The notes: generated from the sequence alone by a model not told the origin. Shown: positions 49,681 through 62,238, counted from the first letter of the stretch. The stretch: DNA of 64,000 nt from Isoetes taiwanensis (GCA_021234155.1 JAJEKV010000004.1:18289310-18353309); one strand, 5' to 3'. Numbers and translations are program-made.

Positions 49681-52355
49681 CGTAACATGCCACCTAGGCT
49701 CAAGCGCCAAGGTGGCTCAAACATGCCACCTAGGCTCCAACATGCCACGAGGCTCTAACATGCCGCCTAGGCTCCAACATGCCACCCACGCCCAACATGC
49801 CACGGGCTCCAACATGCCACTTAGCATGCCACCCAGGGCTCCAACATGCCACCCGGGCTCAAGCCGCACCACGGGCTCCAACATGCCACCTAGGTTCCAC
49901 CATGCCAAGGTGGCTCCAACATGCCACCTAGGCTCAAGCGCGCCAAGGTGGCTTAAACATGCCACCTAGGCTCCAATGTGCCACCTTGGCTCCAACATGC
50001 CGCCTAGGCTCCAACATGCCACCCACGCCCAACATGCCACGGGCTCCAACATGGCACCTAGCATGCCACCTAGGCTCCAACATGCCACCTGGGCTCCAAC
50101 ATGCCACGTGAGCTCCAACATGCCAAGTTGGCTCCAACATGCCACCTAGGCTCCACCATGCAAAGGTGGCTCAATTATGCCACCTAGGCTCCAACATCCC
50201 ACCAAGGCTTCAACATGCCAAGTAGGCTCCAACATGCCAACTAGGCTCCAACATGCCTCGTGAGCTCTAGCATGCCACCTAGGCTCCAACGTGCCACCTT
50301 GGCTCCAACATGCCACGGGCTCCAACATGCCACCTAGAATGCCACCTAGGCTCCAACATGCCACCTTGGCTCCAACATGCCACGTGAGCTCCAACATGCC
50401 AAGTTGGCTCCAACATGCCACCTAGGCTCCAAGCATAGGCCAAGGTGGCTCAAATATGCCACCTAGGCTCCAACATGCCACCGGGCTCCAACATGCCAAG
50501 GTGGCTCCAACATGCCATTATCCGCCAAGCATGCCAAGGTGGCTAAAACATGCCACCTAGGCTCCAACATGCCACGTGAGCTCCAACATGCCACCTAGGC
50601 ACCAACATGCCACATAGGCTCCAACATGCCAGCCTAGGCTCCAACATGCCACGAGGCTCCAACATGCCAACTAGGCTCCAACATGCCTCGCGGAGCTCCA
50701 GCATGCCACCTAGGCTCCAACATGCCACCTAGGCTCCAACATGCCACCTAGGCTCCAACATGCCAAGGTGCCTCCCAACCTAGGCTCAAACATGCCACCT
50801 AGGGCTGCAACATGCCGGCTCCAACATGCCAAGGTGGCTCAAACATGCCACCTAGGCTCCAACGCGCCAACGAGGCTCCAACATGCCGGCCTGCCACGCG
50901 GGCTCCAACATGCCACCTAGCATGCCACCCAGGCTCCAACATGCCACCGGGCCTCAAGCCGCATCACACGGAGCTCCAACATGCCACCTGGGCTCCAACA
51001 TGCCAACTAGGCTCCAACATGCCTCGTGAGCTCTAGCATGCCACCTAGGCTCCAACGCGCCACCTTGGCCCCAACATGCCACGCGGGCTCCAACATGTCA
51101 CCTAGCATGCCAACATGCCACCTAGCATGCCACCTAGGCTGCAACATGCCACCTGGGCTCCAACATGCCACGTGAGCTCCAACATGCCAAGTTGGCTCCA
51201 ACGTGCCACCTAGGCTCAAGCATGCCAAGGTGGCTCAAATATGCCACCTAGGCTCCAACATGCCACCACATATGGCTTCAACATGCCACGAGGCTCCATT
51301 AGTCAAACATGCCACCTAGGCCCAACATGCCAACGTGGCTCCAACATGCCACGCCAGCCCAACATGCCTCGTGAGCTCTAGCATGCCACCTAGGCTCCAA
51401 TTTGCCACCTAGGCTCCAATTTGCCACCTAGGCTCCAACATGCCAAGGTGGCTCCAACATGCCACCTAGGCACAAGCATGCCAAGGTGGCTCAAATATGC
51501 CACCATCAGCTCCAACATGCCACTGGCTTCAACATGCCACGAGGCTCCAACATGCCACGTGAGCTCTAACATGCCACCTAGGCTCCAACATGCCACCCAC
51601 GCCCAACATGCCGCCTAGGCTCCAACATGTCAAGGTGGCTCCAACACGCCACCTAGGCTCCAACATGCCAAGGTGGCTCCAACATGCCACCTAGGCTCCA
51701 ACACGCCACCCACGCCTCCAACATGCCACGTGGGCTCCAACATGCCACCTAGCATGCCACCTAGGCCGTAACATGCAACCCGGCTCCAACATGCCACGAG
51801 AGCTCTAACATGCCACCTAGGCTCCAACATGCCACCCACGCCCAACATGCCACCCTGTGCTCCAACATGTCAAGGTGGCTCCAACATGCCACCTAGGCTC
51901 CAACATGCCAAGGTGGCTCCAACATGCCACCTAGGCTCCAACATGCCACCACCCCAACATGCCACCCGTGCTCCAACATGCCACCTAGCATGCCACCTAG
52001 GCTCCAACATGCCACCCGGCTCCAACATGCCACGTGAGCTCCAACATGCCACAAAGGCTCCAACATGCCAAGTTGGCTCCAACGCGCCACCTAGGCTCAA
52101 GCATGCCAAGGTGGCTCAAATATGCCACCTAGGCTCCATCATGCCACCAAGGCTTCAACATGCCACGCAGTTCCAACATGCCAAGGTGGCTCCAACATGC
52201 CACCTAGGCTCCAACATGCCAAGGTGGCTCCAACATGCCACCTAGGCTCCAACATGCCACCCACGCCCAACATGACACGGGCTCGAACGCGCCACGGGCT
52301 CCAACATGCCAGATGGCTTAGACATGCCACGTGGGCTCCAAATGCCACCTAGGCC
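49681..52355 (-). repeat. 19-bp minisatellite, reverse orientation, copy 2
   Basis: Same array as 20691-23345. The last ~800 bp follow the same order of variants as copy 1; the beginning differs and the transition from the 795-bp satellite is sharper. Non-coding. Confidence 0.95.
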
Positions 52356-52970
52356 CGTGAACCCGTTCTTAAGGTTCATCCTCTCTTTCCGCTTTACCGA
52401 CCGCCATGAGTTACAAAACCAGACACCTAAAAATCGTGACACTTGCAACATGTTAGACGAGACAACATTACTATGTGACGAGCTTGTTCAGATATTGCCC
52501 TCTCTTTTTTTTCAACGGCCGACGAGATCGATGCATTATTTCATGGGATGTGGCGTATGACCGGGCCGGATCAACTACGGCCGCATGGTTGGTTCCAACT
52601 TCACTTGGGTATCGCACCCATTGAGCGGCATAATATTTGCTACCGCTTTCAATGATCCAATGGGGCTAACGCGCCGCCTTCTTGTTCACATTCACATTTT
52701 CAATGCTATATTTGCCACAATAATGGCTTGTAACATTGGTCCACCTTCATGATTTGTTCATAACAACAACATGCTAGTTCGTGTGACACATTAGGTTTTT
52801 AAGCACAATGTTGAGGTAACACATTAGGGTGTAAGTGCATGGGGTAAAAATTATTAATTTCTTATAACCATTGAACCATGCAAAGATTTCCACCTTGGCG
52901 TGAGCTTGAAACACGAGGTCCGCCCACCCAAACCAAATTATCCCAAATTATTGTGGAGGGAGCTTGAGGA
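52356..52970. other. Region between minisatellite and gene B start, copy 2
   Basis: Equivalent of 23346-23966. A possible coding run reads LLCDELVQILPSLFFQ and HYFMGCG near 52470-52555, then breaks. It may be a 5' exon of gene B or unrelated. Confidence 0.35.
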
Positions 52971-55900
52971 ATGAATGATCGCGGCAAAGAATACATCCGA
53001 GATGGGTTCGATTGGGTCGTGGATTCCACAGCTTCTTTCTCCATTTCCTACTCCTTCTCCTCCACTTCCTCCGACTACTTAAATCCTCGGCTGATGGCTC
53101 AATCCGGGTTTCTCAAGCGTAATTCAAATCTTGAGCCGGGATAAGATTTTTGAACATATGCGGGCATGTTTGTGTGGGAGGATTGGGAGGATGATCGAAA
53201 GATCATCGTGCAAGCTTTAGAGAAGGGAAGAGTTAATGGAATGGCCTTCTTAAGGCTCAAACTTGAGCATTGGATGCAGATTCCCCGGGCTGCTGCTCCA
53301 ATAGGCATTGCCGCTTCTTTGGTGGGAATAGCCGAGGAGATTTTGGACCGAAAGGCACGCCCCCATCTCAGGTAAGGGCCTTCAAGATGTCCAAAAACAT
53401 CAACCAGTGTGTACAAAGAATGGCTCATATTTTTTACAGGCCGCTTTTGATGCGGTCGACTCTAACCGTAATAAAGCAGCCTTTCTATCGATCCAAAACT
53501 CATTTACAAAGAAGGGGCTTAAAGGGGCTACACTCATTTGGATTTAAAGAGATGTGGGTATGATGAGCGAGTGGAGCATTGCTTGAACAAAACCGGGCGT
53601 AATCCGGAGTATGTGCACAAACACTTCCCCATTTATGATGAAGTGAATTTTAGCAAGGACAACGGGAGGAGAGAAACTTGAGGGCTAACGTGGTGAAGAG
53701 ATACTTGCAAGCTGGTTCTCTCAAGGCTATGAAGTTCCAGGATGGATGCTCGCTTGCCTAGCGCCGAAGTTCGCTGGGTAACGAGGTAACCGGATTCTTT
53801 GGATTATTTTTTAACTTTCTTTAAGTTGCTAGTGCCAGTGATTACAGAGGTGAAAGTGTTAGTAGGTTACTCTTTGTTTCGAGCATTACATTACTGTAAA
53901 AGTTTCCTGTCTTTTGAGTTCAGATCTAGAATGAGTTGCTACAGATTACAAATAGGTTACTCTTTATTTCGCGCATAGTAAAGTTTTCCTATTTTTTAAC
54001 TCCGGATCTAGAATGTGGGATGTTGTAACCTGTGTGTACCAAACTTTGGGAGTATGAAATGTTTGCCCTCCAATGGGTTCCTCAAAGTGCTCCATACTTT
54101 TCCCTCAATCCATTCATGGCCAGATCCAGGGTTCCATTCTTGAGGTTTAGGTTTTCATTGCCAAAGATAAGATCTAGACCAGGGCTTTCTTTTAGCTGGG
54201 ACGAAGATTGAGTACATGTACCAGAGGTCCAACAACTTCGATCCTATTTTGCTTGCAAATTCCAGCTTCTAGTTGTTAAACTATACTGCCATTTATTCTC
54301 AGATAATTCAATAGTGGTTGATTGAATCATGCAAAGACTGCTTACTCGCCTAATGAATGGGCTAAAAAACTTCCATAAAATCAGAAAAGGGGCTGACCCA
54401 AAAAATGAGCAATCACAATTGTATTAATTCTTTGATGCTTGCTAAATATCAGATACTTCCTTTTCTTCCTCTTTTAATTGCAGGATTTCGACATACTTGC
54501 ACGATAAGAGGGCTCGGCTCAAGGACATGCTCAAGAAGCAGAGGCCTCAAAGAAATTATGACTTTGGTGAAACCATCGTCTTCCTCGTTGGAACTCGACG
54601 ATTGTTCGAGCTAAGGGAGCTGAAATTCGCGGATCGCGGTATGCCGCGCTGCAAAAAAGAGAGAGAAATACTATGAGGACCTCACCGATCACGCTGGGAC
54701 CGCCATTGTACATGGTATTGCCGTGGGGATGGTATGCGAAGTCAAGTAATCGCCAAGACGATTGTCACCCGTAAGACACATTGCAAACAATGTTTGTCCC
54801 GGCTAAACATACCGCTTAACTGGAAGTAGAGGTAAATTGATTGGCGCGACGTGTTTCATTTTCTCGCGGATTGGTCATTGAAATTAGTATTTACAATCGA
54901 GGTTGTCTTAAATTTACTTTCTCGAATCGTTGTTTCAAAAGAGATATTTGCATTTTCTTGTCATTTACATTCTTTGGACATTTATCCAATAGGAGAAGGT
55001 CATCCGGCCGAGTGTATGACAGATTTGAATGGGGAAGTCCTTGCACCCAATGTGGGGGAGACGGAAGGTAGAGGCAATCAGAGTTCAATTCTCGCAACTT
55101 TGTGTGGTCCGCTTCATTTTAACATGTTCTCTTTCGCCAGAGGGCAAGGAGGCTAAGTGTCTGGTTTCTCGCGGGCATCAACAAAGCAGCTAGGAACAAG
55201 CCGCGGCAATCCCCGCGTGGTAGGTACCTTGGCACATTCGTAACTTGTTTTGTTTATGTTTTCCAAATCAAGGACGCGGTGTGCTCTAGCAACCGGGCGC
55301 GGAAGGTTGTAGCAAATGAAATTCGGCCAACGCCACTACTTCAAGTGGACATTACTTAACCCCGACCGCAGTTGAAGTTCGATGGCGGGGTGGGAGGATT
55401 GGCAAGAAGGCTCGCGAACTAGGTCAACTCCACATGAACAACATGCCGGTAGCGACAAGGAGGAGGACCTAAGTCGCAGAGGACGAAGTTGTAGAATTAG
55501 TGCTTCGCTTTATAATGCGTTTTGTTGCAACATTATTTTCTAATGCCTCACTGATGACAGGATGACGATGACAAGTTCCACAAAGGGGACAACATCATTC
55601 TTATGAATGAAGATGGAGAGAAGGTCGCCCGAGGCAGAGTCAAGTCACACGAGGGGGAGTTAGAGATACTTATCCAAGGGGTCACGGATAAAGAGGGACC
55701 TGATATCATCAAAGCGATGGTTGCCTATCCTCCAAAGCATATTACATGGTCTCCCAAATTGGTACGTCCTTTCTAGTTAAACTAGGTCGCAATAGTGTTT
55801 AAACATGAATTTTAATGGGAGCTCTAGGTTAAGATGCTTGTTTCTAGCGATCATGATTTTAATTCTAGCTTTTTGTTATGACTGTTGCAAGGTAATCAGC

Positions 55901-56219
55901 TTTAATACTTTCTTCACAAAAAGCAAATGGGACGAAGATGAGGAAGAGTACGATATCCCGGTCTATCATCTTCCAAAAACATGGAAGAATAAGTCGCGAA
56001 AAGCGAGTCCCGCAGATTTAAGAAATCTTGCCCGCTTTGTCCTTCAAGATAGGGCTTTTCGCCAACCGGATCATGTCCTTCTGTAAGGAGAAGCATGATG
56101 GCAAGTTCCACCTGAAAAACATCAAGATAGACGAGCTCACGCACGAGTTCGTGGAGCAATGCTTGGAGTTGCGTGTGCTGCTCGTTAGGACAGATGCATG
56201 GGATGGCAAAGAAATTTGA
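52971..56219 (+). CDS. Gene B, copy 2: unrecognised multi-exon protein gene
   Basis: The cleaner copy. Exon 1 (52971-53371) starts MNDRGKEYIRDGFDWV and ends before GTAAGG. It contains ALEKGRVNGMAFLRLKLEHW followed by PIGIAASLVGIAEEI, a weak match to the SAM-domain pattern (G.AFL.L..E, then a Gly-containing final helix). Exon 2 (53440-53785) has NPEYVHKHFPIYDEVNFSKD. An exon from 54484 has RARLKDMLKKQRPQRNYDFG and later YEDLTDHAGTAIVHGIAVG. An intact 67-codon exon at 55561-55761, bounded by CAG and GTACG, reads GDNIILMNEDGEKVARGRV; the (L)xxxxGexVAxGxV pattern faintly recalls C-terminal domains of En/Spm-associated proteins. The last exon (about 55920-56219) has WDEDEEEYDIPVYHLPKTW and IKIDELTHEFVEQCLELRV, then TGA. 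Zinc-type CTQCGGDG lies near 55050. Function unknown. Confidence 0.57.
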
Positions 56220-57675
56220 GGACAGCCGCCTTCTCCTTATGTAGCTTTTATGTTACCCGCTCTCCCGATTTAGCTTTCATCTTCTCGATCACAATACTCT
56301 CGAACTAGTGATTAAGCACATAATCTTATGTGACATGCTACTTTTTGTTTTTTGAACTTCTAAACCTTTGTGACTTCGCTTTTCGATCTTCTAAGATCTA
56401 TAGCAACCGATAATATATGCTTTGAATTTGTAACAGTTCTGGATAATAGATGCTTTGAATTATGTAACAGTTCGGATAATAGATGCTTTGAATTATATAT
56501 CGCCTCGTCCCAAATATCCGCCAAGGTCATTTTGAACTTCAAACTTCAGAACCAAACAGAAAAAATCTCGTTTAACTTAAAAAATTCGTTGAGTATTACT
56601 GCTTTTTGTATGGTCCGTAAGTAGCCATCCATATTAGGCTTACTTGTTGGCATAGGCTTCACGGCAAAGAAACATTTGGAGCGACGCAAGACTGTGTAAT
56701 GAGGACTTCATCCTTGCTTTAGAAATCTACAAAAAATCTGCTTGCTTTTGTTATTGACCATTGCTATTTACTAGGGCCTGCTCGATTGTGAAGGAATTTG
56801 CTGACTAGGTACCAGACCAAAACATTTTTCTTCTTCTATTCAGGTATTTATCGCTTTATGGTTTTTTATAGTTCTCTACCATGTCTCAAGTTATCAAGTT
56901 TAATGAAGTTTATTGGATTATAGTCGCAGGGGATGGCGCCCGCGATGCCCAGCCAAGCAAGTGTTCTCATTTGTAGAGTTGGCAAAGAAGATGCAAGTTG
57001 AACGACCAAGTCTACATTGAGAAAACTTGCGAATTGGGATTCACTGACGCCATCCCTGCAACTATAATCCAAAGATAACATTAATTGTTGCAGAGAAACG
57101 TCCTCATACATGTTCAGTGCACGGCAAGTGAAATCTTTTGTTTCTCATAGCCAGGTGTTCATCAAAGCCAGGTAAAATTTTTAGTTTCGCTCAGATATGC
57201 ACTCTCAAATTGCTTAGAAATGTGGTGCAATTTCATCCAGGAACAATCATGGATACGGTCCGCTGTATGTCATCCCCAAAACTATGAGTTCAGCCATGCT
57301 GGGGTTATTGTAAGTGATATGCTTTTAATTATCGAAATACGAGCGACAATAGATATGATTAATGTGCACACATGAACTGCGCAGGAACAACTGCATCAAA
57401 GATACTACGTTGTTTTAATGGATGACATCGGTTCTGGACATTGATGCTAGAGCATTTCAAAGATGTATTACTGTGCACGCATGAGATTACTTCGGGCTGA
57501 TTTTGGCAGAGAGCCATGAGTTAATAGTTTCCCATTCTAACAGTGCATGCTTAGGCCACAACCACGATCCAAAAGGGTTGTCGCTGCACTTGATCGCTTA
57601 GTTTTGTATTGCGGTGGGAAGAAAAAGTAAGCTCGCGGAATTATGTGTATGCGCACTTACCCGCCACTAAGGCAA
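56220..57675. other. Region downstream of gene B, copy 2
   Basis: Equivalent of 27176-28605, with the GATAATAGATGCTTTGAATT repeats at about 56410-56490. Possible exonic scraps (FVELAKKMQVERPSL near 56970) occur but no complete frame. Confidence 0.35.
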
Positions 57676-59162
57676 CCAATATTTCGGATATGACGGCCTA
57701 CCGTAACCGTGATCTTCACCGGAGGTAGGCGGAACACCGCAGCCGTGTCCGTGATCAAGCCGCATGAGAAGATGCTCACGTGTCTCTTTTTGGTAATGCT
57801 CTATCAAGACAAGACAATCATAATGTAAATTATGGGCGCTTGTGCTCTATGCATCTTGTGTTCACTTTTCGCTCCATAATATAAAAGATTTGTTCATATT
57901 GTCTCTTGTCAGAATTAAGAATGTATGATAGAATATATGTTTAGGAGGCAGAGACAACAAATTAAAATGCTGCACCAAGAAATATGCAACAATATCTAAA
58001 AGTGAGAAGAATACAATACTAAGAAACACGTGTAGAAGAAAAGAAAAACATTAGACCTTTCACACGTAAAACCGTGGAGAAACATCACATACTTTAAATA
58101 GAAACCCTTGAAACCACAATGCTTTTAGATGGGACATTGTGTAGTATTACCTTATTCACATGTCTAAAACAAGAATATTATATCCAGAGCTTTATTTCGT
58201 GTATTAAAAACGTGTTTTCCACGTATAAAACAACATGCTCTTTAAAGGACATCACTGTTTCTCCACCTATTGCTTTTCTAAATGTTACATGTCTAAATGC
58301 ATAAAACAACCAAACAGGATTCTTTTGGACTGTTGGAAAGCCATATAGCAACGTGTTTCTTCTCAAATAAAATTGTTTCTCTACACATTGAGTTCACAAA
58401 AATGACATGTCTCAAATGCCTAAAAGAACAATATTCAACTCTATAGTTTTCTTTTGGGTGTTGTAAATTGGTCCAAAAAGTATAGAACAACATGTTTAAT
58501 TTAGATATAGCAATGCATACAAAATTGTTCCTCTACATATTGAGTTACTAAAAAGTACACGTCTCAAATGCCTAAAACAACAATATACAACCCTATAATT
58601 TTTTTTTTTTTTTTTTGGCTATTGTAAATTGGCTCAAAAAATATAGAACAACTAGTGTACTTTGGAGATAACAATACATGGTTTATGCAAAAAGTGGTGT
58701 TTTTCCCTTCTCCTACATGTGGCTATTTCTTTAGTCTTTTATTTATAGTGTTGATATTAAGTGGTCCACATGTATAAATGCTTAAACCTACATCTGTTAT
58801 TTTGAAGACAAACAACACCTAGAACCTCATAAAACCACATTACATAAAAACAACACGTGGATAAAAAGTAGCAAAAAACAATAGTCAAGAAAAAAGACAT
58901 GTTAGAAAAAAAAAATATTTGCGCCAATTTTCCACGTAGACCTTTTTCTTCCAAAAACCACCGCCCCTTTGTGCAAACCGGATAAACGGGCCACGTGGTC
59001 TTTTAGGACCATTTTGGTGTTGTTTTTGGCATAAAACAACACTTCCGTACAACAAAAAAACAACTGTGGACCAAAAATCGGGGTCAGTGTGGCACCTGTG
59101 CGAATCAAGGCAATGAGTCTTTGCCTTTTCAAAGGCAGATGGGTATGGGGGTAGCATTGTAA
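57676..59162. other. AT-rich non-coding DNA with ~160-bp tandem repeats
   Basis: Outside the duplicated unit. Between about 58240 and 58690 lie three to four diverged ~160-bp units sharing ACATGTCT(C)AAATGC, TTGTTTCTCTACA(C/T)ATTGAG and ATAGAACAAC. A 20-base T run interrupts one unit near 58600. Open frames on - are short and without domains. Confidence 0.6.
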
Positions 59163-59560
59163 ACCCTGTTCCAAGGTGGAGTTTATGTGGTGCTGGTAAT
59201 GTACTATCTTGACCTGTTCAAGAGCGCTAACATCCCAGAGCTTGCTGAGAAAGCAAGCGCCACAAGATTGCCTTTAATGCGGGCTATCCGCCTCGCTTGC
59301 ACATGTATGCACTGTGGTTCCTCGCACATTATCCGGGCGAGCCACATGCCTTGAGGTGTTGTGGACCCATTATCACGGTATCGTCCATAATGACCACCTT
59401 CTGAAAGTAGACGACGTGGCAATCAAGGGCCGCCCTCTGAAGGGGTAAGAAACCTGTCTTCTGCGACATGATCTGGTATGAGACTGTGGACTTCGCCCCT
59501 ATTGCCCAAGCCAAGAAGACTTTCTGCGCCTGCTCCAAGTCATTCCAGGTAGCAAGGGAT
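59163..59560 (+). pseudogene. Possible transposon-protein fragment (DUF1985/Ulp1-associated type?)
   Basis: A 63-codon open run (59163-59354, no start at its beginning) contains GGVYVVLVMYYLDLFKS, then RAIRLACTCMHCGSSHIIR. In other frames the + strand continues with THYHGIVHNDHLLKVDDVAI to about 59450. The hydrophobic V/L-MYYLD core resembles the GC-L-LQL-YLD motif of proteins encoded by plant Mutator-like elements carrying Ulp1-type proteases. That identification is from memory of the motif and weak. No catalytic residues and no complete gene. Confidence 0.28.
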
Positions 59561-60422
59561 CAATTGTAAAATATTCTAGGTAGACAATGCCACAAGGTCA
59601 GAAAGACAAGGGCGGCAGCATTAGATTGTCGTGCAACTTTACTAGCATAGGAGACACTTTGGAAAGTCTCTTATAGGTCTAGAACTTTATTTGGCATGTA
59701 TATATAGCATTAAAATTATGAGAAATATGCATACTAAATTCGGAACCTTTGCCCATGACCATGGCATTCACATCAAATCCTCTGCACATCACCATTGCAC
59801 AGTGCTAAAAAAAAAAAAACATAAAACAATAGACAACCGGAATGAATACACAGCCCGACTCTGCCATCATCGCCAAAAGAATGTTCTTCTGTTCTCCAAT
59901 AGATCGCTAAGATTGCCCATCTGACTTCGATGGCTCAGCTTGTTTACCTAAAACCAACTCCTCTGCTACATACTTCCCTGAACCGAAACTGGTTCTGCAG
60001 CTGTTTGGAGACATGAAAATGGTTTGTGTGACGTTTCCAAAGACAAAGATATCGCCCCGTGATCTATACCGCACGCCTAAATCACGCATACACGCCACTC
60101 CGGCTGACGTGTATGCTAGCGTGTAGCCAGGTGGGTAGCCCTAGGGGGGCAACTCGCCAGAAATATGTGCAACTATTAATGTGCACATTTTCCAATGTAC
60201 ACATTAATGTGGGCACACATTTCCAAGTGGACACTTCATGCTAAGTGGGCCACACCCATAGGTGCAATTAATGTGCACATTTCCCAATGTACACATTAAT
60301 GTGGGCACACATTTCCATGTGTGCACATTTGGCCACCTAGCCCTTAAAGGCAAGTGGGCCCATTTCCAATTATCCCACATGCCAAAAGGGGATAATTGGA
60401 AACCCTAGCCAACCCCCTTGTC
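59561..60422. other. Non-coding; short direct repeats at 60160-60340
   Basis: Mostly unremarkable sequence. At 60177-60219 and 60265-60315 a ~45-bp block (TTAATGTGCACATT, then AATGTACACATTAATGTGGG) is directly repeated. It includes the 12-bp palindrome AATGTGCACATT. No gene is supported. Confidence 0.55.
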
Positions 60423-60429
60423 TATATAG
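60423..60429 (+). promoter_or_regulatory. TATA-box-like TATATAG
   Basis: TATATAG in CTATATAGGGTGGG, followed ~60 bp later by a 67-codon open frame (60484-60687) of unknown product starting MAASTAKTASQTLPG. It could be the promoter of a transcript or part of an LTR. No partner LTR is visible in the window. Confidence 0.4.
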
Positions 60430-61880
60430 GGTGGGAAACCCTAACTTGCCCAATTTTCGATTTTAGGGCTTTAGAACTCTGTTTTGGCTGCCTCAACAGC
60501 CAAAACCGCCTCCCAGACTCTGCCTGGGAGAATTGCATCCTTAGTTTCCCTTGATTCGAGCATCTCAGCAGGATGGTCGAGCTCAGGTCAGGAGGAACCC
60601 CTCAAGGATCAGGTATTTGGCCAATTAGATAGTCTAAACCCCAATTTAGTCATTGAATCAGTAGGTTTAGCATTAAATTGCCCATAGCAGCCCTCTAGAT
60701 CTCTAGATAGCAGATTCTAACTAAAGAACCTAATTCTATGTTGTAGATTAGATCTAGTTCTTTAGTTCTCTGTGAAGTATATGGATGATGTATCTCTATG
60801 AACTCCTTGTATTGGGAAGGGGGGTAGAGACCTAAAGCTTGGTAGTTGATGCTCCTAGAGTAGCCTCTCTAGCACACCTGTAGATTCGGCGGCACAAGAG
60901 CCACACCGGATGTGGGTGAAGGGGCCGACCGGGCTAAGAAGGAGGTTCATGTCCCCGACTCTCGAACGATCCCTCCGGTGTGTAAAGCCTACCGGGATCA
61001 TTGTGACTAGGTCCAATGGCTTGCCACCGCGTGTGGGCAAGGCATGGGCTCGACACCCGTGAAGTGGTGTTCACTTTCCAGCTGGGTTCACCGATACCGG
61101 GCAAGTGGCCCTCTAGTCACCCCGAAGTCAAAGATGTAGATCTCTGGAAGGAGTGATCCCTACCGCCCCATCGAATCGGGAGGATGAGCCCGTGAATAGC
61201 CCTTTTGGCTATGCATCCGCTGGCTACAAGCCAAATCCCGACACTTTTCAGCCCACTCGCAAAGTGTGCAATGTGAGGGGCGGATGGAGTGGACAACCCT
61301 AAGCCATGTTCATATGCCAGCCAAATCCATTGCCATGAATTCGGTCCCAAGAATGAACTCGAGACTCCAGCCGCCACCATCCCCTTGAGTCTCGAGCCTT
61401 GGATAGGATTCCCTATGAGATGTGTTGATCTTTGTCTATGCAGATATGTGGAGGACCATCCTTCGTGATGGCCATATGATGTTGATGTATGTGCTAACGA
61501 CATGTATGTTTACGCTTCCAGCCTAGGTAGGCCCCGAGGGAGACTGGTGCAATGACCCTTCCACTCTTCCCAATCGGAACCCGGCCACGGTTGCAGTGTC
61601 ATGTGGAGGGCCCCCAGATTAGCATGGAGCTGGTATGGGGATGAACTCCTGCTTGTATACGGTGAGGGCACCGTGATACCAGTAGGGGACGCCACGGTGG
61701 TATCGTGAGCTATGTTCTTGGAGACCAAGAGCAAAGACCGCCATGTTCCCAAAGAGCACTAACTTGATAGGATCCTTAAACCTCGAAAAATGGGAAAAAT
61801 TTTTCTCATTTTTTGTAGTTATGCTAAGCTAGTAAATGCTTAAAATGAATAAAAATGTAAAAAAGATTAAAAATTAGTGA
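60430..61880. other. TATA-associated mostly non-coding stretch, LTR-like at best
   Basis: Contains the 67-codon frame at 60484, then CTAGATC-rich sequence and a GC-balanced stretch to ~61760 with no recognisable protein on either strand. The 128-codon frame on - (61117-61503) has no domain. The TATA box and the CTCCTTGTATTGGGAAGG sequence near 60800 could be the R/U5 part of a solo LTR, but no TG..CA ends or primer-binding site were identified. Confidence 0.3.
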
Positions 61881-61899
61881 GCCAACATCCGTAGGGTGG

Positions 61900-61965
61900 G
61901 TCTACACGCCGCCGCCAGACCGAAAAACAGATTCTCGAAATGGGCCGGGCTTAACGCGGTGAGAC
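61900..61965. repeat. ~67-nt hairpin element, copy 1 (degenerate)
   Basis: Starts GTCTACACG and ends CGCGGTGAGAC, with CAGATTCTCGAAATGGGCC in the middle. Same layout and length as the two better-preserved hairpins at 62086 and 63859; the inner palindrome is decayed. Confidence 0.65.
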
Positions 61966-62085
61966 ATTCAAATTTTGACACCAAAAGTTGTAAATTACAA
62001 GAAAATAACTTGATAATTCTAAATTTAAGCTAAGAATCAGTAGAATTAGCACGCTACATGTTAATTTAATAGTGGGCCCCACCAT

Positions 62086-62152
62086 GTCTCACACACGTCG
62101 CTGCCAGATGATTTTGAGATTCTCAAAATCGGGCCGGGCTAAACGGTGAGAC
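62086..62152. repeat. ~67-nt hairpin element, copy 2
   Basis: Outer arms GTCTCAC (62086-62092) and GTGAGAC (62146-62152). The inner palindrome at 62110-62130 has perfect 10-bp arms GATTTTGAGA / TCTCAAAATC around one base. It lies ~80 bp upstream of the TATA box of the histone-like gene, so it may be a promoter element or a remnant of a small repeat. Confidence 0.85.
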
Positions 62153-62230
62153 CTTTGCTTAATTAGGTGTTTTAGATGCTTTAGACAACCCAAAAAGGTA
62201 GTTTAAAAGTTGACCTAAAAAATTGACCCC

Positions 62231-62238
62231 TATAAATA
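62231..62238 (+). promoter_or_regulatory. TATA box TATAAATA of the histone-like gene
   Basis: Canonical TATAAATA, 109 bp upstream of the ATG at 62340. A start site around 62262 and a ~78-nt leader would be typical for a plant gene. No other start codon lies between the box and the ATG pair at 62337/62340. Confidence 0.7.

Larger units (their letters stand above)
29420..57675. repeat. 29.4-kb unit, copy 2
   Basis: Second head-to-tail copy of the unit at the window start. It has the 1.96 kb pyrimidine-rich insertion at 31209-33166, fewer 795-bp satellite units (three clear antisense units against seven in copy 1), one instead of two copies of a 36-bp repeat, and one fewer ~159-bp repeat near 35.8 kb. 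Homology fades between about 57570 and 57675 into unrelated AT-rich DNA. Confidence 0.93.

Noticed and set aside
61117-61503. 128-codon open frame on the minus strand
   Set aside because: No recognisable domain or promoter; GC-balanced DNA allows a frame this long by chance.
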